DNA from: Streptomyces sp. NBC_00536
Lineage (GTDB): Bacteria; Actinomycetota; Actinomycetes; Streptomycetales; Streptomycetaceae
Direction: 5' to 3'
Assembly: GCF_036346295.1 (NCBI RefSeq)
Contig: NZ_CP107819.1
Coordinates: 558,001-622,000, forward strand
DNA: 64,000 nt
How positions within the stretch are numbered: the first letter of the stretch is position 1; the number at the start of each line of letters is the position of its first letter. Below are positions 14,953 to 22,082 of the stretch, one piece after another. Position numbers and translations under genes: made by a program. A model generated the notes under the pieces. That model was not told where the DNA came from. It saw nothing but the letters and a program-made list of their open reading frames with translations, and did no database searches.

Positions 14953-16788
14953 GTGACATTCGCACTTCAGCGGTCGTCGAAACGCGTTCTCGCCTTGACG
15001 ATAAGCCTTCTATGCATGATGGCATTTCTTCCGGACGCGGCCCAGGCAGACAACCCGATCGTGCAACACATTTACACCGCCGACCCGGCACCTCTGGTCT
15101 ACAACGGCCGGGTCTATCTGTACACCGGACACGATGAGGACAACTCGACGCCGACGTCTTTCACGATGCGCGAGTGGCGGGTGTCGTCCTCGTCGGACAT
15201 GGTGAACTGGACTGATCACGGCTCGCCGATGAGCCTGGCGACCTTCAGCTGGGCCAGCGCGGACGCCTGGGCGGGACAGGCCGTCTACCGCAACGGCAAG
15301 TTCTACTGGTATGTGCCGGTGCGAATGACCAACGGCTCGCAAGCCATCGGAGTCGGGGTCTCGGACAGCCCCACCGGGCCGTTCCACGACGCGCTCGGCG
15401 GTCCACTGATCCAGAACTCCGAAATCGACCCCACCGTCTTCATCGACGACGACGGGCAAGCCTACCTGTATTACGGCAACCCGAATCTGTGGTTTGTGCG
15501 GCTCAACGCCGACATGATCTCGTACTCCGGCAGCCCGACGCAGATACCGCTGACCACCGCGGGGTTCGGCACCCGCACGGGAGATGCGAACCGCCCCACC
15601 CTGTACGAGGAAGGACCGTGGTTCTACAAGCGGAACGGCCTGTACTACATGGTGTTCGCGGCGAAATGCTGCTCGGAGTTCATCGCCTACTCCACCTCGC
15701 CCGGCCCGACCGGGCCGTGGACGTATCGCGGCACGATCATGCCCTCGCAGGGCAGCAGCTTCACCAACCACGTCGGCGTCGTCGACTTCAACGGCGGCTC
15801 GTACTTCTTCTACCACAACGGCGCTCTTCCGGGCGGCGGTGGCTTCACCCGGTCGGTCGCAGTGGAGAAGTTCAGCTACAACGCCGACGGCACCATTCCA
15901 ACGATCGATATGACGACGGCCGGGGCGCCGCAGGCCGGCACGCTCGATCCTTATGTCCGCCAGGAAGCCGAGACCATCGCGTGGGGCAGCGGCATCGAAA
16001 CCGAACCCTCCAGCGAGGGCGGGATGAACATCAGCCGGATTGAGAACGGCGATTACATCAAGGTCAAGGGCGTGGCATTCGGCGCCGGTGCCGGCTCGTT
16101 CACCGCCAGGGTGGCCTCAAGCACCAGCGGCGGCCGAGTTGAGCTGCACCTGGACAGTACTACTGGGCCAACGGTCGGGACCTGCACGGTGTCGGGCACC
16201 GGAGGCTGGCAGACCTGGAGCACGGTCTCGTGCCCTGTTACCGGTGCGACCGGGACCCACGATCTGTACCTGCGCTTCGCCGGTGGCAGCGGATACCTGT
16301 TCAATATGAACTGGTGGCAGTTCACCACCGGCCGGCCCACCTTCTCGTCAACCGCCGTCGCCCAGCACAGCGGGTACTGCCTGGACGACCCCGACCAGAG
16401 CACCGCCGACGGCACTCAGTACCGGCAGTACACCTGCGGCGCCGGTGAGGAACAGCGGTTCGACTTCCACCCGGTGCCAGGGGTGGCGGACACCTACTTC
16501 CTGGTGAACCACTACAGCGGCAAGTGCCTCGACATCGGCGGCGTCTCCACCGCCGACGGCGCGGCCGTCCACCAGTGGACCTGCCACGGCGGCACGAACC
16601 AGCAGTTCACGCTGCGGCAGGTCGCCGCCAACGACTACCAGCTCGTCGCGGTGCACAGCGGCAAGTGCGTGGACGTCAGCGAGATCTCCACCGCCGTCGG
16701 AGCACTGGTCCACCAGTGGACCTGTGACTCCGCCAGTGCCCTGGCAACCAAGAAGAACCAGGTCTGGCGCCTGACCGGCAAGAGCTGA
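14953..16788 (+). CDS. Secreted GH43 glycosidase with CBM6 and ricin-type CBM13
   Basis: Extracellular five-bladed beta-propeller glycosidase, probably an arabinofuranosidase, beta-xylosidase or endo-arabinanase acting on plant hemicellulose. Seen: signal peptide (RVLALTISLLCMMAFL, cleavage after AQA near 32); GH43 domain about 35-325 with the three acidic residues in order, Asp44 (YTADPAPLV), Asp159 (SEIDPTVFIDDDGQAYLYYG) and Glu220 (YEEGPWFY); a CBM6 from QEAETIAWGSGIETEP (about 337-460); and a ricin-type domain with QQF/QW repeats (about 465-611). The start is GTG. It shares the ricin module design with the upstream GH54 enzyme and likely its substrate. No LacI-type palindrome was seen directly in front. 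Confidence 0.9.
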   Translation: MTFALQRSSKRVLALTISLLCMMAFLPDAAQADNPIVQHIYTADPAPLVYNGRVYLYTGHDEDNSTPTSFTMREWRVSSSSDMVNWTDHGSPMSLATFSWASADAWAGQAVYRNGKFYWYVPVRMTNGSQAIGVGVSDSPTGPFHDALGGPLIQNSEIDPTVFIDDDGQAYLYYGNPNLWFVRLNADMISYSGSPTQIPLTTAGFGTRTGDANRPTLYEEGPWFYKRNGLYYMVFAAKCCSEFIAYSTSPGPTGPWTYRGTIMPSQGSSFTNHVGVVDFNGGSYFFYHNGALPGGGGFTRSVAVEKFSYNADGTIPTIDMTTAGAPQAGTLDPYVRQEAETIAWGSGIETEPSSEGGMNISRIENGDYIKVKGVAFGAGAGSFTARVASSTSGGRVELHLDSTTGPTVGTCTVSGTGGWQTWSTVSCPVTGATGTHDLYLRFAGGSGYLFNMNWWQFTTGRPTFSSTAVAQHSGYCLDDPDQSTADGTQYRQYTCGAGEEQRFDFHPVPGVADTYFLVNHYSGKCLDIGGVSTADGAAVHQWTCHGGTNQQFTLRQVAANDYQLVAVHSGKCVDVSEISTAVGALVHQWTCDSASALATKKNQVWRLTGKS

Positions 16789-16797
16789 GCCAACACA

Positions 16798-16833
16798 GGG
16801 TCGGGCCCGGGCCGGCAACCCGGCGCCCGACCC
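16798..16833 (+). terminator. Hairpin terminator after the GH43 gene
   Basis: GGGTCGGGC (16798-16806) is complementary to 16825-16833, with further GC pairing inside the loop, 10 bases after the stop codon. Confidence 0.7.
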
Positions 16834-16904
16834 GGTCCAGGGCCTTTTGCCGGCCGGGGTAGCCGACATACGCCACTGGTCGAGCAATCCTCGTCACAGC
16901 GGGG

Positions 16905-18095
16905 TCAGCGGCGGACGCGGGGCATGCCCAGGCCGATCCAGGAGATGATCTCGCGCTGGATCTCGTTGTTGCCGCCGCCGAAGGTGAAGATGACCGCGCT
17001 GCGGTAGCCGCGTTCGAGTTCGCCGTGCAGGACGGAGCCCGCCGAGCCGTCCTTCAGGATGCCCGCCGCGCCGACGACCTCCATCAGCCAGGCGTAGGCG
17101 TCCCGGCGGGCCTCGGAGCCGTAGACCTTGACGGCGGAGGCGTCCTGCGGGGTGAGGGTGCCGCTCTGGACGGCGTTGACCATCTGCCAGTTGAGCAGCT
17201 TCATCGCGTCGAGCCGGGCGTGCGTGCGGGCGAGGCGGCCGCGCACCCAGCCGAGGTCGATGACCCGGCGGCCGTCAGCGAGCTTGGTGTCGGCGGCCCA
17301 GCGCTGTACGTCGTGCAGGGCGCGGATGGCCATGGTGCCGTGGGCGGCGAGGGTGACGCGCTCGTGGTTGAGCTGGTTGGTGATCAGGCGCCAGCCCTTG
17401 TTCTCCTGGCCGACCCGGCGGTTCGCGGGGACGCGGATGTTCTCGTAGTGGCTCGCGGTGGTGTCGTGCGAGGCGAGGGTGTTGATGAGGGTGCAGGAGT
17501 AGCCGGGGTCGTCGGTGGGGACCAGGAGCATGGTGATGCCCCTGTGGGCGGGGGCTTCGGGGTCGGTGCGCACGGCGAGCCAGACCCAGTCGGCGGTGTC
17601 GCCGTTGGTGGTCCAGATCTTCTGCCCGTTGACGACATAGGTGCCGCTCTCCTCGTCGCCCTCGCGGACGGCTTTGCACTTGAGGGCGGCGAGGTCGGTG
17701 CCCGCCTCGGGTTCGCTGTAGCCGATGGCGAAGTCGATCTCCCCGGCGAGGATCCGGGGGAGGAAGTACGCCTTCTGCTCGTCCGTGCCGAACTGCATGA
17801 TGGTCGGGCCGACGGTGTTGAGGGCCATCAGCGGCAGCGGGACCACGGCCTGCGCGGCCTCGTCGAAGAAGATGAACTGGTCCATGGGCGACATCCCGCG
17901 CCCGCCGTACTCCTTCGGCCAGCCGACCCCGAGCCAGCCGTCCGCCCCGAGCCGCCGGATCGTCTCGCGGTAGAAGCGCTTCTGCGCGGTGGCGTCCTGG
18001 TAGCGCCCGTAGACGTCCTCCGGGACCAGCTCGGCGAAGTAGGCGCGCAGTTCGGTGCGCAACCGCTGCTGCTCAGGCGTGTATTCGAGGTGCAC
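16905..18095 (-). CDS. Acyl-CoA dehydrogenase
   Basis: FAD-dependent acyl-CoA dehydrogenase of 396 residues, the normal family length, which introduces an alpha,beta double bond into acyl-CoA. Seen: N-terminal HLEYTPEQQRLRTELRAYF, GWPKEYGGRGMSPMDQFIF, the flavin/substrate loop IGYSEPEAGTDLAALKCKA, KIWTTNGDTADW, and C-terminal GGGNNEIQREIISWIGLGMPR, where the Glu and Arg pattern is typical of FadE proteins of the steroid/branched-acid type. GTG at 18095 is chosen because GGAGGG lies 3 bases upstream. A KstR-like operator sits 49 bases upstream, so it is probably its own transcription unit. Confidence 0.92.
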   Translation of the reverse strand: MHLEYTPEQQRLRTELRAYFAELVPEDVYGRYQDATAQKRFYRETIRRLGADGWLGVGWPKEYGGRGMSPMDQFIFFDEAAQAVVPLPLMALNTVGPTIMQFGTDEQKAYFLPRILAGEIDFAIGYSEPEAGTDLAALKCKAVREGDEESGTYVVNGQKIWTTNGDTADWVWLAVRTDPEAPAHRGITMLLVPTDDPGYSCTLINTLASHDTTASHYENIRVPANRRVGQENKGWRLITNQLNHERVTLAAHGTMAIRALHDVQRWAADTKLADGRRVIDLGWVRGRLARTHARLDAMKLLNWQMVNAVQSGTLTPQDASAVKVYGSEARRDAYAWLMEVVGAAGILKDGSAGSVLHGELERGYRSAVIFTFGGGNNEIQREIISWIGLGMPRVRR

Positions 18096-18143
18096 GGCCC
18101 CTCCGGGAGTCTCACGGTCCGTCCTGCGCTGGCGGGCGTAGAG

Positions 18144-18157
18144 TAGAACGTGTTCCA
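18144..18157. promoter_or_regulatory. KstR-like operator upstream of the acyl-CoA dehydrogenase
   Basis: TAGAACGTGTTCCA fits the published KstR consensus TNNAACNNGTTNNA at every fixed position. KstR is the TetR-family repressor of cholesterol catabolism in Mycobacterium and Rhodococcus. Here it may serve KstR itself or a related acyl-CoA-responsive TetR regulator. Confidence 0.6.
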
Positions 18158-18190
18158 AGAATCCGGAAGGGTCGGCGCGCACCGTCCTCC

Positions 18191-19063
18191 TCAGTGCCGG
18201 GCGGCGCCCGCTCCCACCGGGTGCGCGGAGTTCAGGGCCGTGATCATGGCTGCCGTGGTGGCCGTCATCGCCGTACGGGCCGCCGTCAGGTACGGGCGGG
18301 GGTCGGCCTTGGTCAGGTGCGTGCGGATGGCCTCGGTCATCGCCACGTTCAGCGCGGTGCCGATGTTGACCTTGCGGATGCCGCCCGCGACCGCCGCCGC
18401 CAGTTCCGCGTCCGGCAGACCCGAGGACCCGTGCAGGACGAGCGGTACGTCCACGGTCTTGGCCAGCCGGGCGAGCAGCGTGTGATCCAGGGCGGCGGTC
18501 CGCGAGGTCATCGCGTGACTGCTCCCGATCGCTACGGCCAGCGCGTCCACGCCCGAGTCCGCGACGAAGCGCCGCGCCTCGTCCGGGTCCGTACGGGCGC
18601 CGGGAGCGTGCGGGTCCAGCGGGGCCGCGCCGTTCTTGCCGCCCACCTCGCCCAGCTCCGCCTCGATCCACAGACCGTTGGCGTGCGCCCAGTCGGCGGC
18701 CGAGCGGGTGGCCTCCAGGTTCTCCCCGTACGGCAGGTGCGCGGCGTCGTACATCACCGAGCCGAAGCCCGCGTCGGCCGCCTGGCGCAGCAGATCGGTG
18801 CTCTTGACGTGGTCCAGGTGCAGGCCGACGGGCACCCCGGCGGCCTCGGCGCAGGCCAGCGCGGCGCGCGCGATGGGCAGCAGGCGGCCGTCCCGGAACC
18901 GGACCGCGTTCTCGCTGAGCTGGATGATGACCGGCGTACCGGTCCGCTCGGCCCCGGCGACGACGGCCTCGGCGTGTTCGAGGGTGATGATGTTGAACGC
19001 GGCCACGGCCCGGCCCCCGGCGGCGGCCTCCTGGACGAGGGTGCCCGCGGGAACGAGGCTCAT
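18191..19063 (-). CDS. Class II ketose-bisphosphate aldolase (tagatose/fructose-bisphosphate type)
   Basis: Zinc-dependent TIM-barrel aldolase (290 residues) of the GatY/KbaY/FbaA family. Seen: AAFNIITLEHAEAVV near 20-35, LHLDHVKS near 82 with catalytic Asp and zinc His, EAELGEVGGK near 133, AVAIGSSHAM near 175 and LVLHGSSGLPD near 205, where the His are zinc ligands, and VNIGTAL near 231. Pairing with an AgaS-like SIS isomerase (ATGA overlap) and a divergent DeoR regulator suggests amino-sugar or tagatose-6-phosphate catabolism, not glycolysis. Confidence 0.88.
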   Translation of the reverse strand: MSLVPAGTLVQEAAAGGRAVAAFNIITLEHAEAVVAGAERTGTPVIIQLSENAVRFRDGRLLPIARAALACAEAAGVPVGLHLDHVKSTDLLRQAADAGFGSVMYDAAHLPYGENLEATRSAADWAHANGLWIEAELGEVGGKNGAAPLDPHAPGARTDPDEARRFVADSGVDALAVAIGSSHAMTSRTAALDHTLLARLAKTVDVPLVLHGSSGLPDAELAAAVAGGIRKVNIGTALNVAMTEAIRTHLTKADPRPYLTAARTAMTATTAAMITALNSAHPVGAGAARH

Positions 19064-19962
19064 CGGACGGCCTCCTCTTCGCTGGTGAGGATCACCGAAC
19101 GGGTGAGGTTGCGCGGCCGGTCGGGGTCCAGGTCCTGGTGCGCGGCGACGGCGATCGCGAGCCGGTGCACCCGTACCAGCTCGGCCAGCGGATCGTGCCG
19201 GGCCTCCACCCACTGCGCCCCCGTGTCACGGACCTGATCGGCGAGGCCGTCGGGGGCCTCGTCCATCGCCCAGGTGACGGTGCCGGGGCCGCTGACGCTG
19301 ATCGGACCGTGCCGGTACTCCATCGCCGGGTAGGACTCGGACCAGGACAGCGAGGCCTCGCGCATCTTGAGGGCGGCCTCGTTGGCCAGACCGATGCTCC
19401 AGCCCCGGCCCAGGAAGGTGAACTGGCCTCGGCTCGCCAGCTGCTCGGGCAGCGGCTCGGTCAGCGCGGCGCGCGCGTCCGCGACGACCGCCGGGCTGTG
19501 CAGGCCGAAGTGGGCGCGCAGCAGGGTGAGGGCCGTGGTGGCGAAGCGGGTCTGCACGACCGAGCGCTCGTCGGCGAAGTCCAGGACGACCAGGTCGTCG
19601 GCGAGGGTCATCACCGGCGTGTCGGGGTCACCGATGACGGCGGTGGTACGGACCCCCGCGTCGCGCAGCTGCGCGAGCAGGTCCAGCACCTCCGTGGTGG
19701 TGCCGGAGCGGGTGAGGGCCACGACCCGGTCGTAGCGCCGGTGGCGCGGGAACTCCGACGCGGGGAAAGCGTCCGTCTCCCCGGCACCGGAATCCTCGCG
19801 CAGCGCGGCGGCGGCCTGCGCCATGTAGTACGAGGTCCCGCACCCCACGATCGCGGTGCGCTCCCCCGGTTGCGGGAGCACGGCCCGCTGGGCCGGGGCC
19901 ATTTCGGCGGCCCGCTCCCAGCAGTCGGGTTGCGTGGTCAGCTCGTACGCGACATGGCTCAT
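19060..19962 (-). CDS. SIS-domain sugar isomerase/deaminase, AgaS/GlmS-like
   Basis: 300-residue protein with two SIS folds, the phosphosugar-binding half of GlmS-type enzymes without the glutaminase domain. Likely an aldose-ketose isomerase or amino-sugar-phosphate deaminase. Seen: first SIS motif AIVGCGTSYYMAQAAA near 38-53, LTRSGTTTEVLDLLAQL near 85-101, second SIS FLGRGWSIGLANEAALKMRE near 180-199, then YRHGPIS. First gene of a two-gene operon with the aldolase; a good promoter lies directly upstream. Confidence 0.87.
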   Translation of the reverse strand: MSHVAYELTTQPDCWERAAEMAPAQRAVLPQPGERTAIVGCGTSYYMAQAAAALREDSGAGETDAFPASEFPRHRRYDRVVALTRSGTTTEVLDLLAQLRDAGVRTTAVIGDPDTPVMTLADDLVVLDFADERSVVQTRFATTALTLLRAHFGLHSPAVVADARAALTEPLPEQLASRGQFTFLGRGWSIGLANEAALKMREASLSWSESYPAMEYRHGPISVSGPGTVTWAMDEAPDGLADQVRDTGAQWVEARHDPLAELVRVHRLAIAVAAHQDLDPDRPRNLTRSVILTSEEEAVR

Positions 19963-20006
19963 GTCGGCTCCCTGTGCGGTGGAGTGCGTGCAGTGCATTT
20001 TTCTGC

Positions 20007-20036
20007 AAGATAGCGGGTTGTTTCGCGCAACTTCAA
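20007..20036 (-). promoter_or_regulatory. Sigma-70-type promoter of the SIS-aldolase operon
   Basis: On the minus strand TTGAAG (20036-20031) is followed by an 18-base spacer and TATCTT (20012-20007), a good HrdB-type promoter, 45 bases upstream of the isomerase ATG. The spacer carries GTTGCGCGAAACAAC, an inverted GTTG/CAAC pair that could bind a regulator. Confidence 0.6.
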
Positions 20037-20079
20037 GCATCGAGGGGGTCATGGACTGGGTTAATGTCGACGCAGAGCC

Positions 20080-20166
20080 CGAACACGGCCCGAACGAACA
20101 CAGCCCGAACGCGAGCAACGCTCGAACGCGATCACGTTTCGAACGCGATCACCGCTCGAACGCACA
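20080..20166 (+). repeat. CGAAC direct-repeat array upstream of the DeoR gene
   Basis: CGAAC occurs six times, starting at 20080, 20091, 20106, 20123, 20140 and 20157. The last three intervals after 20106 are each exactly 17 bases, and the core TCGAACGCGATCAC is repeated identically at 20122-20135 and 20139-20152. DeoR-family proteins bind spaced direct repeats, so this is a candidate operator array for the adjacent regulator, between the two divergent transcription units. Confidence 0.55.
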
Positions 20167-20183
20167 GAAGGGGGTACGCCGCC

Positions 20184-20981
20184 GTGGGGTCCATGTCCCG
20201 GGAGGTGCGCTGGCAAACGCTGCTGGATCTGCTGGTGGAACGCGGTCGCCTGGAGGTCGAGCCGGCCGCCGAGACGCTCGGCGTGTCCGCCGCCACCATC
20301 CGGCGCGACTTCGACGAACTGGCGCAGCAGCAGCTGCTGGTGCGCACGCGCGGCGGGGCGGTGCTGCACGGCGTGTCGTACGAGCTTCCGCTGCGCTACC
20401 GCACCACGCGCCGCGCGGCGGAGAAGCGCCGGATCAGCGAAGCGGTGGCCGCGCTGATCGCCCCGGGCGAGGTCGTCGGCCTGACGGGCGGTACGACCAC
20501 CACCGAGGTCGCCCGCGCGCTCGCGGGCCGGGCGGACCTGAGCGCGGGGGTGAGCGGGTCGCCCGCGCTGACCGTGGTCACGAACGCGCTCAACATCGCG
20601 GGCGAGCTGGTCATCCGGCCGCAGTTCAAGACGGTGCTCACCGGGGGCGTGGCGCGCCCCCAGTCCTACGAGCTGACCGGACCCCTGGCTCAGGGCGTCC
20701 TGGGCCAGCTCACGGTGGACACGGCGGTCCTCGGCGTGGACGGCTTCGACCCGGTGGACGGGGCCGCCACCCGGCACGAGGACGAGGCGGCGGTGAACCG
20801 CCTCCTGTGCGACCGGTCCCGCCGGGTGGTCATCGCGGCGGACTCCAGCAAACTGGGCGTACGCGCCTTCGCCCGCATCTGCCCGGCCTCGGCGGTACAC
20901 ATCCTGGTCACGGACACGGGCCTGTCGGACGCCGGAGCCCAAGCCTTCGAGGAGGCGGGGGTGGAGGTCGTGCGGGTGTGA
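20184..20981 (+). CDS. DeoR/GlpR-family transcriptional regulator
   Basis: 265-residue sugar-phosphate-responsive repressor. Seen: N-terminal winged HTH WQTLLDLLVERGRLEVEPAA...LGVSAATIRRDFDELAQQ, the DeoR signature, then TRGGAV, the effector domain with TGGTTTTEVARAL and LTGGVARPQSYELTGP, and VIAADSSKLGVRAF, the sugar-phosphate site. GTG at 20184 is preferred because GAAGGGGG lies about 9 bases upstream; ATG at 20193 is an alternative. It is divergent from the SIS-aldolase operon, which it probably controls with a phosphosugar as inducer. Confidence 0.9.
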   Translation: MGSMSREVRWQTLLDLLVERGRLEVEPAAETLGVSAATIRRDFDELAQQQLLVRTRGGAVLHGVSYELPLRYRTTRRAAEKRRISEAVAALIAPGEVVGLTGGTTTTEVARALAGRADLSAGVSGSPALTVVTNALNIAGELVIRPQFKTVLTGGVARPQSYELTGPLAQGVLGQLTVDTAVLGVDGFDPVDGAATRHEDEAAVNRLLCDRSRRVVIAADSSKLGVRAFARICPASAVHILVTDTGLSDAGAQAFEEAGVEVVRV

Positions 20982-20990
20982 GCCGTGCAG

Positions 20991-21007
20991 CCCCGGCTCC
21001 GCCGGGG
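20991..21007 (+). terminator. Hairpin after the DeoR gene
   Basis: CCCCGGC (20991-20997) pairs with GCCGGGG (21001-21007) across a 3-base loop, 10 bases after the stop codon. Confidence 0.55.
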
Positions 21008-21049
21008 CGCGGCTTCGCCGCTCTTGCCTGTGTTCCGAGCGCCCGGGGT

Positions 21050-21365
21050 CGGGGCGCGGCTCCGCCGCGGGGGCGGTGGCGTTGTGTGGCCGGGTCGGGG
21101 TGGTTCCGGGGGCTGCCCGCCAGTTCAACTGTCTCTTCGTGCCGGGTCACGCTGTCAAGGGCGCTCCCTGCGGTCGCGTCGCTTCGCGATGGCCTTCGGC
21201 CACCCTTGACAGCGCGCCCCGTCACGAAAAGCCAAGAACTGTCGGGCGGCCCCCGGGGGAAGGCATGGGGGACCTGGCCCACCTATCGGGGTTCCGGGCG
21301 GGTGGCCCAGGGGCCAGGTGCGGCCCAGCCGCGCCCTCCGGGCGGACAGACAACAGACGACAAGC
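21050..21365 (+). repeat. Large inverted repeat, left arm
   Basis: About 316 bases that match the reverse complement of 21653-21970 with high identity. A 59-base block at 21153-21211 matches 21807-21865 without any mismatch. That block is itself bounded by TGTCAAGGG and CCCTTGACA, so it too can fold. No transposase or terminal target duplication was seen. Confidence 0.85.
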
Positions 21366-21652
21366 CGCACCCAAATCGCTACGCGCTCCTCTGGAAGCGG
21401 CGTCTGCGAGCTGTCTGGGGCTGGTGAGTGGTGCGGGGAGGCCGAAAGCTCGGCTGGACGAGCATGGAGTCGGGTCAAGCGACTCTCGACACTCAACACC
21501 CCTCCAAAATGCCCTTTTTGTGGCGGTTTAGACCCCGCACTTTGGGGCGGACAGCCGCCTGACCTGTCTCCACTTCGGCCTGACGGAAGTCCGGACCCCA
21601 AACAGCCCGCAGACGCCTCCCCGAGCGCAACTGTGTAGCGATCTGCCCGCGT

Positions 21653-21970
21653 GCTTGTCGTCTGTTGCCTGTTCGCCCGAAGGGCGCGGCTGGGCCGCAC
21701 CCGGCCGCTGGCCCACCCGCCCGGAACCCCGGGAAGTGGACCAGGTCCCCCCTGCCTTCCCCCGGGGGCCGCCCGACAGTTCTTGGCTTTTCGTGGGGAC
21801 GGGATCTGTCAAGGGTGGCCGAAGGCCATCGCGAAGCGACGCGACCGCAGGGAGCGCCCTTGACAGGTCACGGCACCACGAAGAGACAGTTGAACTGACG
21901 GGCAGCCCCCGGAACCCCACCGACCCCGCCCGCACAACGCCACCGCCCCCCGCGGCGCAGCCGCGCCCCG
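21653..21970 (-). repeat. Large inverted repeat, right arm
   Basis: Reverse-complement partner of 21050-21365. Both arms carry the same order of blocks: a GC palindrome, a GGCAGCCCCCGGAA-type block, the 59-base perfect block, a GAAAAGCCAAGAACTGTCGG block, and a terminal ACAGACGACAAG at the inner ends. Confidence 0.85.
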
Positions 21971-22082
21971 GCGAAGCCGCACCCGGCGCAGCCGGGAACG
22001 CCCGGTTGGTAGGGATACCTCCACCCCGCCCCGGGGGGTAGGACCCATGGTCACTCCCCCTCCCCCGGGAAATTATTGGATC

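Larger units (their letters stand above)
20982..22082. other. 1.1-kb gene-free region dominated by a large inverted repeat
   Basis: No frame here has convincing protein features. The region consists of a terminator-like hairpin just after the DeoR gene, two about 316-base arms in inverted orientation, and a 287-base centre whose flanks (about 21370-21420 and 21596-21650) are also distantly inverted copies. Confidence 0.7.

Noticed and set aside
19974..20183. An N-terminal extension of the DeoR regulator
   Set aside because: The frame is open, but the extension would encode the CGAAC repeats as low-complexity sequence and lacks a ribosome site. DeoR proteins normally begin a few residues before the HTH.
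20982..22082. The large inverted repeat as an insertion sequence
   Set aside because: No frame between or within the arms resembles a transposase, and I could not find flanking target duplications.
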